NCBI GenBank assembly: GCA_036010965.1
Contig: DASCMO010000055.1
Location: forward strand, 1-20,283
Length of the DNA stretch: 20,283 nucleotides
Direction of reading: 5' to 3'
Source: GCA-2686265 sp036010965
Lineage (GTDB): Bacteria > Planctomycetota > UBA1135 > GCA-002686595
Under the pieces are notes generated by a model. It did no database searches. It had not been told where the DNA came from and saw only the letters and a program-made list of their open reading frames with translations. The translations under genes were made by a program, and so were the position numbers. Within the stretch, counting starts at the first letter, position 1. The number at the start of each line of letters is the position of its first letter. This document shows positions 13,832 through 20,283 of the stretch, one piece after another.

Positions 13832-16060
13832 ATGATCGCCTCCCTTCTCCTCTGTCTGCCGCCGTGCGTTCTGGCCGGTGACCACGCCGTCCTGCACCCC
13901 GCCGACGCGACCGTCTACCTCGAGCTGCCCGACATCCCCGCGGCCATCGCGGCCTACCCGAATGCGCCGCTGCTGAGTCTCCTGGCCGACGCGGAGGTCA
14001 GCGCCGCCGTGGCGGGCCTGGGCCTCGTGGAGGAGCCCGAGGGCTTCGACCTGCTCCATGCCGTCGGCGCGGCGATCGATGAGCGCATCGACGATCTACC
14101 CTGGGAGGCCCGACGCGGGCTGGAGCTGGTGGCCTCGGCTCAGAGCGCCTCCCTCTCCCTGCGAGCCGGCAACGAGGGCGCCCTGCTCGCGGCCGTCGTG
14201 GACGGCGAGCTCTTCGTTGGCGGCATCCCCTACAACGCCCTCCAGGCCATGGAAGGCGGCGGATTCCTGCTCGTGCTCGAGCTTCCCACGGAGGACGCCT
14301 CCGGAGAGGCGGTCTACCTGGTGGAGGGCGGCCTGGGGGCAGCAGGGGTCCTGCCCGAGGTGGACGAGATGATCCTGCTGGGGGAACCCGCAAAGGTGCG
14401 CCGCTACTCGATCCCCGGCACCGCGGGGGAGACGGAGCTATGGTTCACGCGCGCCGGCGCGCGCCTCTTGATGGGGGGTGGAACCACCACGCCCGAATCC
14501 GTCGCAGCGCGCGCCGCCGACGCCGCTGCGCCTTCCTCGATCGCCACGACTCCCGATCGGCGGGCGGCCCAGGCGGCCTTCGGCGAGCCGCAGGGCGCGC
14601 TCCTCTACGAGGCGGTCCTGCACGTGGAGGGCCTCTCGAACCTCGCTGCCGTCCTCGTCGGCACGCGCTTCCCTCAGGCGGAGCACGCCGCCCGGACCCT
14701 GGTGCGCTCCTTCTTCCACGGCGACCGCTACCTCATGCAGCGGCGCGTGCAGCTCGTCGGCGACCGGTTCGTCAGCGAGACCTTCGCCCCGCACGGCTCG
14801 GGAGTCTTGGCTTCGCGCCCACTCCAGCAGGAGTCCTTCGCGATGCTGCCGGCCGAGGCCATCGGCGCCTGGGTCGCCGACCTCGACCCCGATGCGCTCT
14901 CGGAGCTGGTCGGGACGCTGATCGCCGACTTGAGCGGGATGGACCCCGAGTTCGCGCTGTCCTCCCTCGAATCCGGGTTCGGCTTCCAGTTCGAGGAGGA
15001 CCTCTTCGGTTCCCTGGGCCACCGGATGGTTTTCTACTGCATGCCGATCAGCGGCATCGCCCTGCCGAAGCTGGTCCTGTGTGTCGAACTGGCCGACGCG
15101 CCGGCCTTCGAGCGTGGCGTGAGCGGCCTGGCCGCGTTCCTCGAACAGGCGGCCGGCGGCGAGCTGAGCCTCGCCACCAAGCCCTACCGCAAGACCCCGC
15201 TCGTGACCCTCGCGCCGGTGGGCGGCGGCGCCCCCGCCGGCGGTGGGCCGGCCGCGATGATCTCGGGCATGTTCAACCCCCAGCTCTCGGTCGGAGTCCT
15301 TCCTGACCGCGCGCTCTTCACCCTCAATTCCATTCACGTCAAGCGCGAGATCAAGCGCCTCCTGCGGGAGACCGATGAGCGCCACCCCGCCGCCGCTGCG
15401 GACTTCTTCCCCGCGGGGGCTGTGGACGCGGGCCACACCGACTGGGGCGCGGTGGTCGGCGGCCTCTACAAGGCGGCGCGCGCCCTCGCGCCGATGGCCG
15501 GACAGTTCGTCGGCGACGCCCTGCCGATCGACCTGAACGCCCTGCCCGATGGGGAGCTCTTCACCCGCGGCCTGCGGCCCACGGTCTCCTGGGACCTGCC
15601 TGTGGAAGGCGGCGTCTTGCGTCGCCGGGAGTCCTCCTTCGGACCCGAGACGCGCCTGGGCCTGCTGGCCGGCGTCAGCACCCTCATGACGTCGGCGGGA
15701 GCCCTGTTGGGGAACGGTGGAGGACCGAGCGGCGGACCGCGGGGCATCGAGGTCGCCAGGCCCGTGGCCCCCGCCGGCCCCACCCCCGCCGAGGTCACCA
15801 TCGACCACCTGCGCTCGGTCAAGGTTGCCCTGGTGGTCTACAAGAGCGACCGCGGCCGCTACCCCGATGGCCTGCGCTCCCTGCTCGACCCCACGGAGAG
15901 CTTCCCGCAGGGCTTCATCGACCCGGCCGAGTTCCTCGATGGCTGGGGCGCTGAGTTTCTCTACGGCGCGGGCACCGACGGCGCGAGTTTCACCCTGCAC
16001 TCCGCCGGTCCCGATGGGATTGACCAGGGCGGTGCGGGCGACGACGTTCCCCTGCCCTGA
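13832..16060 (+). CDS. Exported DUF3352-like protein with C-terminal GspG-like domain
   Basis: This 742-residue protein begins with a signal peptide (MIASLLLCLPPCVLA, likely cleavage after residue 15). The N-terminal HPADATVYLELPDIPAAI resembles DUF3352 and related exported proteins, and the middle part (to about 640) is consistent with that fold but has no catalytic motif I recognise. The last ~90 residues match the globular part of type II secretion major pseudopilins: HLRSVKVALVVYKSDRGRYP (about 657-676), then DGWGAEFLYGAG and LHSAGPDGIDQGG, close to the GspG pattern of DxWGxxYxY and SxGxDGxxGG. The hydrophobic N-terminal pilin helix and prepilin cleavage site are absent. The gene begins 100 bases after the preceding exported protein and ends 17 bases before the acyltransferase, so it is probably in an operon. 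The function is unknown. Confidence 0.78.
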   Translation: MIASLLLCLPPCVLAGDHAVLHPADATVYLELPDIPAAIAAYPNAPLLSLLADAEVSAAVAGLGLVEEPEGFDLLHAVGAAIDERIDDLPWEARRGLELVASAQSASLSLRAGNEGALLAAVVDGELFVGGIPYNALQAMEGGGFLLVLELPTEDASGEAVYLVEGGLGAAGVLPEVDEMILLGEPAKVRRYSIPGTAGETELWFTRAGARLLMGGGTTTPESVAARAADAAAPSSIATTPDRRAAQAAFGEPQGALLYEAVLHVEGLSNLAAVLVGTRFPQAEHAARTLVRSFFHGDRYLMQRRVQLVGDRFVSETFAPHGSGVLASRPLQQESFAMLPAEAIGAWVADLDPDALSELVGTLIADLSGMDPEFALSSLESGFGFQFEEDLFGSLGHRMVFYCMPISGIALPKLVLCVELADAPAFERGVSGLAAFLEQAAGGELSLATKPYRKTPLVTLAPVGGGAPAGGGPAAMISGMFNPQLSVGVLPDRALFTLNSIHVKREIKRLLRETDERHPAAAADFFPAGAVDAGHTDWGAVVGGLYKAARALAPMAGQFVGDALPIDLNALPDGELFTRGLRPTVSWDLPVEGGVLRRRESSFGPETRLGLLAGVSTLMTSAGALLGNGGGPSGGPRGIEVARPVAPAGPTPAEVTIDHLRSVKVALVVYKSDRGRYPDGLRSLLDPTESFPQGFIDPAEFLDGWGAEFLYGAGTDGASFTLHSAGPDGIDQGGAGDDVPLP

Positions 16061-16077
16061 TCGCCCAACCCAGGTTC

Positions 16078-16800
16078 GTGCCGACCGAAATCAGCAAGTC
16101 GCCCGCTTCCCCCGGCCTCCGTCGGAGGCTCAAGCGCGCCCGCAAGAGGCTCGGTCAGGGTCTGGCGCGGCGCCTTGGCCCGGCCGTGCTCGCCAGCCTG
16201 CGGCGCACCTGGCGCGAGGAGGTGCTCGGGGCCGAGCACTTCGCGGCCGCCGGGCCGGAGGGTACGGGCCGCTTCATGGCCCTCTGGCACGGCCGCATGG
16301 TGGTGGCTCTGCCCTTCCACGCCGGGCGCGACTACAGCGTGCTCGTCTCCCCCAGCTCCGACGGCGATGTCTCCGAGCGCCTGCTCGCGGCGTTTGGCTA
16401 CGGAGTGATCCGGGGCTCGACCAGTCGCGGCGGCCCGCGCGCCCTGCGCGAAATGTTGACCGACCTGCGCGCGGGCAAGATGCTCGCCATCACCCCCGAC
16501 GGCCCTCAGGGGCCGCGACACTCGATGAACCCGGGCCTGGTCTGGATGGCGCGCGCGACAGGCTTCCCCGTTATTCCCTGCGGCTTCATCTGCGATCGCG
16601 CCTGGCACGCGAACAGCTGGGACCGCTTCACCGTTCCCAAGCCACGCGCGCGGGTGATGGTGGTCTACGGCGAGCCCGTGCGGGTGCAACGGGACGCGAC
16701 CCCGCAGGAATGCGAGGAAGCGACGATCGTGATCCGCGAGCGCATCCTGGACGCCGAGCGGCGCGGTTTCGAGCACATGGGCCTGGAGCCGGACTGGTGA
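16078..16800 (+). CDS. DUF374 lysophospholipid acyltransferase family protein
   Basis: This 240-residue protein belongs to the DUF374 branch of the LPLAT acyltransferases, related to enzymes that add acyl chains to lipid A precursors. It shows the block LWHGRM (69-74) with the catalytic His, SPSSDGD (91-97), RGSTSRGGPRALREM (112-126) and ITPDGPQGPRHSM (138-150). The basic N-terminus (about 14-32) suggests membrane-surface association. The start is GTG, 17 bases after the preceding stop; the next in-frame ATG (about residue 67) would cut away the first motif. Acyl donor and acceptor cannot be told from sequence. A lipid A type role would imply an outer membrane with LPS, in line with the exported neighbours. 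The remnant of a DUF72 gene follows directly. Confidence 0.88.
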   Translation: MPTEISKSPASPGLRRRLKRARKRLGQGLARRLGPAVLASLRRTWREEVLGAEHFAAAGPEGTGRFMALWHGRMVVALPFHAGRDYSVLVSPSSDGDVSERLLAAFGYGVIRGSTSRGGPRALREMLTDLRAGKMLAITPDGPQGPRHSMNPGLVWMARATGFPVIPCGFICDRAWHANSWDRFTVPKPRARVMVVYGEPVRVQRDATPQECEEATIVIRERILDAERRGFEHMGLEPDW

Positions 16801-16949
16801 TCCGCTCCGGTAGCGGGACGCTACGACTACCTCTACTCGAAGCCCGAGCTCTCGCAGCTGGCCGAGAAGGCGCGCCGCCCGGGCTGGTCGAGCGCTTCCC
16901 ACGCCTCGCGGACTTCGTGCGCGTCGAGGGCCAGGACAAGCTCTTCTGA
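16801..16949 (+). pseudogene. Remnant of a DUF72 (YecE-like) gene, C-terminal pieces only
   Basis: Immediately after the acyltransferase stop, frame 1 reads VAGRYDYLYSKPELSQLAEKARR, which matches the typical DUF72 C-terminal region (RYDYxYSxxEL). About 75 bases on, a different frame reads PGLVERFPRLADFVRVEGQDKLF and ends in TGA at 16947-16949. This looks like the usual DUF72 tail ending in LF. The segment expected between the two (FNNH...G.A..NA..L) is missing, as is the whole N-terminal barrel. The pieces thus look like a gene decayed by two deletions. A coincidental match cannot be excluded, because the pieces are short. Confidence 0.5.
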
Positions 16950-16992
16950 GCGGCGCCGGGCAGCCGTGAGAGGCGGGAGGGACCTGATCCCG

Positions 16993-17019
16993 TTGCCGCG
17001 GCCGATTCGGGGGTAGAAT
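16993..17019 (+). promoter_or_regulatory. Candidate promoter of the HEAT-vWA gene
   Basis: TTGCCG (16993-16998) and TAGAAT (17014-17019, five of six bases of TATAAT) are 15 bases apart, slightly short for sigma-70. They lie about 50 bases before the start codon, after the DUF72 remnant. The good -10 match suggests that this gene may have its own promoter instead of depending on the upstream operon. Confidence 0.4.
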
Positions 17020-17071
17020 CACTCGTGACGCGCCGTTTCCGGCGCTGGCCCCGCAACGCCCCGTGTCGAAC

Positions 17072-18841
17072 ATGAGAATGCGCGCCCTTCAACTGGCGCT
17101 CGGCGCCCTCTGCCTGATGGCGCCCTCCGCCGCCGCTCAGTCCGCCAAGGACGTCTATCGACGGATCGAACAGAGCAAGCCCTCGGTCGATCCGCGGCTG
17201 TTCAAGGAGTTGACCTCCTACGGGGATACTGAGTCCCTCAAGCTGATCCAGCGCACCCTGAACCTCTACCAGGCCGGGGGCACCCTGCGCCACGTGTACG
17301 TGGCCTTCGAGAACTACCGCGCCGGGCCGCTGGAGGGCGAGGCGATCGCCTTCCTGAACGAGGAAGCGGGCGGCGGACGCGCAGAGCGCCGGCGCGGGGC
17401 CGCCGCGGGCCTGGTGCGCTTCGGTGATGCGGCGGCAGGACCGCTGCGACGGCTGGTGGACAAGAGCAAGGATGAGGTCGTGCGCGCCTGGGCCCTCGGG
17501 CCCCTGATGGCGGCCCTCGCCGGCGAGGGATCGCCGTCCGCCCTGGAGTTGATCGTCGACAACGCGCGCTTTGGGACCTCGGGTTCGCGCGAGGAGATCG
17601 CGGGTCACCTCTCGCGCTTTGTCGGCGAGGAGAACGAGGCACTGTTCTTGGATCGCCTCGCCGACCGCAAGTTCGACGACATGATGAAGATCGCGATCGT
17701 GGGCGCCATCGCTGGCCGCGAGTCCGCCGGCGTCGCAGGGGCGCTGACGGCCGGCCTGAAGAACAGCGGCCCGACCGTGCAGTACGCCTGCATCGAGGCC
17801 CTCAACGCCCGTGGGTCCACCCGCCACGTCAAGCAGCTAGAGAAGCTGGTCAAGTCCAAGGACCACGCCCTGCGACGCCTGGCGGTGGTGTCCCTGTCGG
17901 GGTTGATGGGCGCGGATCAGGCCTGGGTGAAGAAGCTGTCGTCGATGGCCAAGAACAAGGACTCCGCCACGCGCCAGGGGGCGGCCATCGCCCTGGCCCA
18001 GCTGCGAACACCGGACGCCATCGGGCTGCTCTACGAGAATCTGCTCGTCGATCCCGACCGTGCGGTGCGCACGGAGGCCTTGCAGGAGATCGCGAACCTG
18101 CGCCGCAAGGACTCCATCGCACCCCTCATCGCTCGCATCAACGCCGAGAGCGGACGGCTGCGCGTGGACGTCTTGTGCGCCCTGCGCCTGATCACCGGCG
18201 AGGACCTCGGTACCTCTCCCGAGCGCTGGAAGCGCTGGTGGGAGAACGAGGGGGCGGCCTTCGAGGTGCCGCCTTACGCGTCCGCCCTGGCGAAGGAGAA
18301 GGGGCGCATCAAGAAAGAGGGCGAGTCGATCACGCGCACGGCCTTCTTCGGCTTGCAGGTGGTGAGCGATCGCGTCTGCTTCGTGCTCGACGTTTCGGGC
18401 TCCATGAAGGGCGATCGCATGGAGCGCGCCAAGGGCGAGTTGGCGCGCTTCGTCGCCACCTATCCGGCCGAGGACCTGTTCAACATCCTGTTTTTCTCGA
18501 CCGACGTCTATCCCTGGCAGGACGGGCTGGTCGTCATGTCCGAGAAGATGCGCAAGGAGGCCGGCAAGTACGTCGAGCGCCAGAAGGCCGACGGCTACAC
18601 AGCGGTCTACGATGCCCTCAAGCTGGCCTTCGAGGACGAGCGCGTGGACACCATCGTGCTGCTCACCGACGGCAACCCCGACCAGGGGACCATCGACGAC
18701 CCAGCCGAGATCCGCGCCGAGGTCAAGCGCTGGAACAGCGCGCGCCACATCCGCATCCACTGCGTCTCGCTCGGAGGGGAGCAGCCGCTCTTGAAGCACC
18801 TCTCGGCAGACTCGGGCGGTACCTTCAGCAAGGCCGACTAG
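17072..18841 (+). CDS. Exported HEAT-repeat and von Willebrand factor A domain protein
   Basis: The 589-residue protein has a signal peptide (MRMRALQLALGALCLMAPSAAAQ) with likely cleavage near AAA-QS. Residues about 90-385 are helical HEAT-like repeats, for example LEKLVKSKDHALRRLAVVSL and YENLLVDPDRAVRTEALQEI. A vWA domain covers about 430-589 with an intact metal-binding site: DVSGS (D440, S442, S444), T510 in DGYTAVYDAL, and LLTDGNP (D533). The domains together indicate a periplasmic or surface protein that makes metal-dependent protein contacts; no ligand can be named. HEAT plus vWA exported proteins of this kind are familiar in Planctomycetota. ATG at 17072 is chosen because it gives a basic n-region; an in-frame GTG lies three codons upstream and a second ATG two codons downstream. 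The stop shares CTAG with that of the convergent transporter gene. Confidence 0.85.
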   Translation: MRMRALQLALGALCLMAPSAAAQSAKDVYRRIEQSKPSVDPRLFKELTSYGDTESLKLIQRTLNLYQAGGTLRHVYVAFENYRAGPLEGEAIAFLNEEAGGGRAERRRGAAAGLVRFGDAAAGPLRRLVDKSKDEVVRAWALGPLMAALAGEGSPSALELIVDNARFGTSGSREEIAGHLSRFVGEENEALFLDRLADRKFDDMMKIAIVGAIAGRESAGVAGALTAGLKNSGPTVQYACIEALNARGSTRHVKQLEKLVKSKDHALRRLAVVSLSGLMGADQAWVKKLSSMAKNKDSATRQGAAIALAQLRTPDAIGLLYENLLVDPDRAVRTEALQEIANLRRKDSIAPLIARINAESGRLRVDVLCALRLITGEDLGTSPERWKRWWENEGAAFEVPPYASALAKEKGRIKKEGESITRTAFFGLQVVSDRVCFVLDVSGSMKGDRMERAKGELARFVATYPAEDLFNILFFSTDVYPWQDGLVVMSEKMRKEAGKYVERQKADGYTAVYDALKLAFEDERVDTIVLLTDGNPDQGTIDDPAEIRAEVKRWNSARHIRIHCVSLGGEQPLLKHLSADSGGTFSKAD

Positions 18842-20283
18842 CCCGCGGGTGCGCTCGGGCCGCGGCGCCAGGCCAGGGCGCCCTCCAGGGCGACCCACAC
18901 GGTCAGCAGGCCGATCATGGCGCCCACGCCGGCCACGCCCCACTTCTGCTGGGAGAAGTCGCGCCAGACCTGCACGCCCATGGCGCTGATGGTGATGACC
19001 ATCACGATCACCGCTGGAGCCGCGTAGGCCGTCGCGCGCCGGCCGAGGGTGCGCAGGTAGAGCGCGCAGAGCAGGAGCGTGAAGGCCGCCAGCACCTGAT
19101 TGGTGGCGCCGAAGACCGGCCAGAGGCTCTTGGCGCCCTGTTCGAAGTCGGCCCAGATCAGCAGCAGCACCGAACCGCAGGCCAGGGCCCCCCCGATCCA
19201 GCGGTTGCTGAGTCCGCTGATGCGGTAGGTCGCGCCGAGCTCGGCCAGGATCAGGCGCTGGATGCGCAGGGCGGTGTCGAGGCTCGTGGCGGCGAAGGAG
19301 ATCACGAGCACCGCAACCACCGTGGCGGCGACGGTGATCGGGAGCCCCAGGGCCCCCAGGAAGCCGGCCGCGCCGTTCACGAAGGCCGCCAGGGCCTGGG
19401 GCACCTGAGGGAGGTGCAGAGCGCCGTCGGCCTCGCCGGCGGCCGTCACCGCGCTCAGGTACTCGAAGGCGTGGACGTGTTCCGGCCCATTCCACAGCCC
19501 GGTCGCGACCGCGAGGGTCGCCAGAATGGCCAGAGCGGCCTCGCACAGCATGGCGCCGTAGCCGATCGGTCGGGCGTCGGTGGCACGGCAGATCTGTTTC
19601 GAGGTCGTGCCCGAGCCCACCAGCCCGTGGAAGCCCGAGATGGCGCCACAGGCGATCGTGACGAACAGCAGGGGGAAGACCGTCGGCAGGGCGGACAACT
19701 CTCCCACGGGCGGAGCGACGAAGTCCGGCCGAGCCAGGAAGAAGCCGAGGTAGAGCGCGCCCAGGCCGACGATCAGCTGGTGGCTGTTGATCAGGTCGCG
19801 CGGCTGCAGCAAGAGCCAGACCGGCAGGCTGCTCGCGACGAAGGCGTAGGCCATGAGCACCACCAGCCAGAAACGCTTGTCGAGGAACAGGGAGCCCTCG
19901 GCCGGGACCCACAGCGCTCCCGAGGCGGAGCCGAAGATGGTCAGGTAGAGCACGACCAGGGCGGCGATCGAGGGAGCGAGGAGCGAGCGCTTCAGGCGGT
20001 AGCCCCACCAGCCGATGGCGACCGCCACGAGGATTTCCAGGTTCACCGGCAGGATGCTGGCGGGGAAGGCCACGAAGAGCCCAGCGATGGCGAAGGCGAA
20101 GACCGCTCCCACGAGCCAGATCAGGAAGAAGATGATCAGCAGGAACAGGACCCGCGAGCGCGGTCCGATGAAGCGCTCGGTCAGGTTGCCGACGCTCTCG
20201 CCCTCGTGGCGCATCGAGAGCACCAGGGCGCCGAAATCGTGGCTCGCGCCCATGAAGATCGCCCCCACCACGATCCACAACAG
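18838..20283 (-). CDS. cstA: CstA-family transporter (carbon starvation protein A), 5' end cut by window
   Basis: CstA proteins are multi-pass inner-membrane transporters linked to peptide or pyruvate uptake. At least 481 residues lie in the window with about 12-13 hydrophobic segments. Family motifs are LWIVVGAIFMGASHDF near the window edge, SGFHGLVGSGTTSKQ, IGYGAMLCEAALAI, FAATSLDTALRIQRLILAEL and SLWPVFGATNQVLAAF. The open frame runs through 20283 without a start; the family N-terminus, including HFAAIAGAGP, should lie beyond the edge, about 100 residues away. The C-terminus ends shortly after the last membrane segment with a polar tail. The stop codon overlaps the stop of the vWA gene on the other strand. 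No LytS/LytR-type or YbdD-type partner is visible here. Confidence 0.92.
   Translation of the reverse strand: MLWIVVGAIFMGASHDFGALVLSMRHEGESVGNLTERFIGPRSRVLFLLIIFFLIWLVGAVFAFAIAGLFVAFPASILPVNLEILVAVAIGWWGYRLKRSLLAPSIAALVVLYLTIFGSASGALWVPAEGSLFLDKRFWLVVLMAYAFVASSLPVWLLLQPRDLINSHQLIVGLGALYLGFFLARPDFVAPPVGELSALPTVFPLLFVTIACGAISGFHGLVGSGTTSKQICRATDARPIGYGAMLCEAALAILATLAVATGLWNGPEHVHAFEYLSAVTAAGEADGALHLPQVPQALAAFVNGAAGFLGALGLPITVAATVVAVLVISFAATSLDTALRIQRLILAELGATYRISGLSNRWIGGALACGSVLLLIWADFEQGAKSLWPVFGATNQVLAAFTLLLCALYLRTLGRRATAYAAPAVIVMVITISAMGVQVWRDFSQQKWGVAGVGAMIGLLTVWVALEGALAWRRGPSAPAG

Noticed and set aside
13832..13870. Lipoprotein signal in the DUF3352-like protein (LPPC at residues 9-12)
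   Set aside because: The residues before the Cys (P-P) do not fit a lipobox, and VLA-GD offers a normal signal peptidase I site.
17837..20278. Long minus-strand open frame overlapping both the transporter and the vWA gene
   Set aside because: It is antisense to the vWA gene and out of frame with cstA, with Arg/Pro-rich composition typical of GC-rich shadow frames.
1..20283. DnaA boxes or AT-rich origin, CRISPR repeats, insertion sequences, att sites
   Set aside because: No TTATCCACA-type box, regularly spaced repeat, transposase or terminal inverted repeat was seen, although the parS site suggests the origin may not be far.

Overview
The window is about 20.3 kb of very GC-rich DNA, densely packed with genes and with short intergenic gaps. 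The likely source is a Gram-negative, high-GC bacterium resembling Planctomycetota. The reasons are inferential: large exported proteins with uncommon domain mixtures (W-repeat plus peptidase-like, DUF3352-like plus GspG-like, HEAT plus vWA), a DUF374 acyltransferase of the lipid A type, little use of Shine-Dalgarno sequences, and several GTG/TTG starts. No tRNA, rRNA, CRISPR array, transposase or phage gene is visible.

Region 1 (1-6830, minus strand) is a housekeeping block read right to left: a group-2-like sigma-70 factor (TTG start), hemW overlapping its 3' end by 56 nt, a DUF502 membrane protein, pyrF (joined to it by a 4-nt GTGA overlap), a divergent bshC (5-nt gap), parA with a long Ala/Pro-rich tail, and the first 12 codons of a cysteine desulfurase cut by the left edge.

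Region 2 (6831-11830) starts with a divergent gene for a 436-residue protein ending in an HPr-like domain. Convergent to it are a metallophosphoesterase and a multi-pass membrane protein coupled by an ATGA overlap. Then comes parB, whose promoter seems to place transcription start at the ATG, followed at once by a near-perfect parS site (10735-10750) and a convergent membrane-anchored cyclophilin. parA and parB are therefore both present but separated by almost 9 kb and divergently oriented.

Region 3 (11831-18841, plus strand) follows a 395-bp gene-free stretch. It holds an exported protein with five W-centred repeats and a degenerate zinc-peptidase motif, an exported DUF3352-like protein ending in a major-pseudopilin (GspG-like) domain without the pilin helix, a DUF374 lysophospholipid acyltransferase, the remains of a DUF72 gene, and an exported HEAT-repeat plus von Willebrand A protein. 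This run of envelope proteins is the least explained part of the window.

Region 4 (18838-20283, minus strand) is a CstA-type transporter cut by the right edge. Its stop codon shares a CTAG palindrome with the stop of the vWA gene.

Functional themes are chromosome segregation (ParA, ParB, parS), cofactor and thiol metabolism (HemW, BshC, cysteine desulfurase), pyrimidine synthesis (PyrF), transcription (sigma factor) and a cell-envelope set of mostly unknown role. All family assignments come from motifs read by eye; none was checked by a database search.
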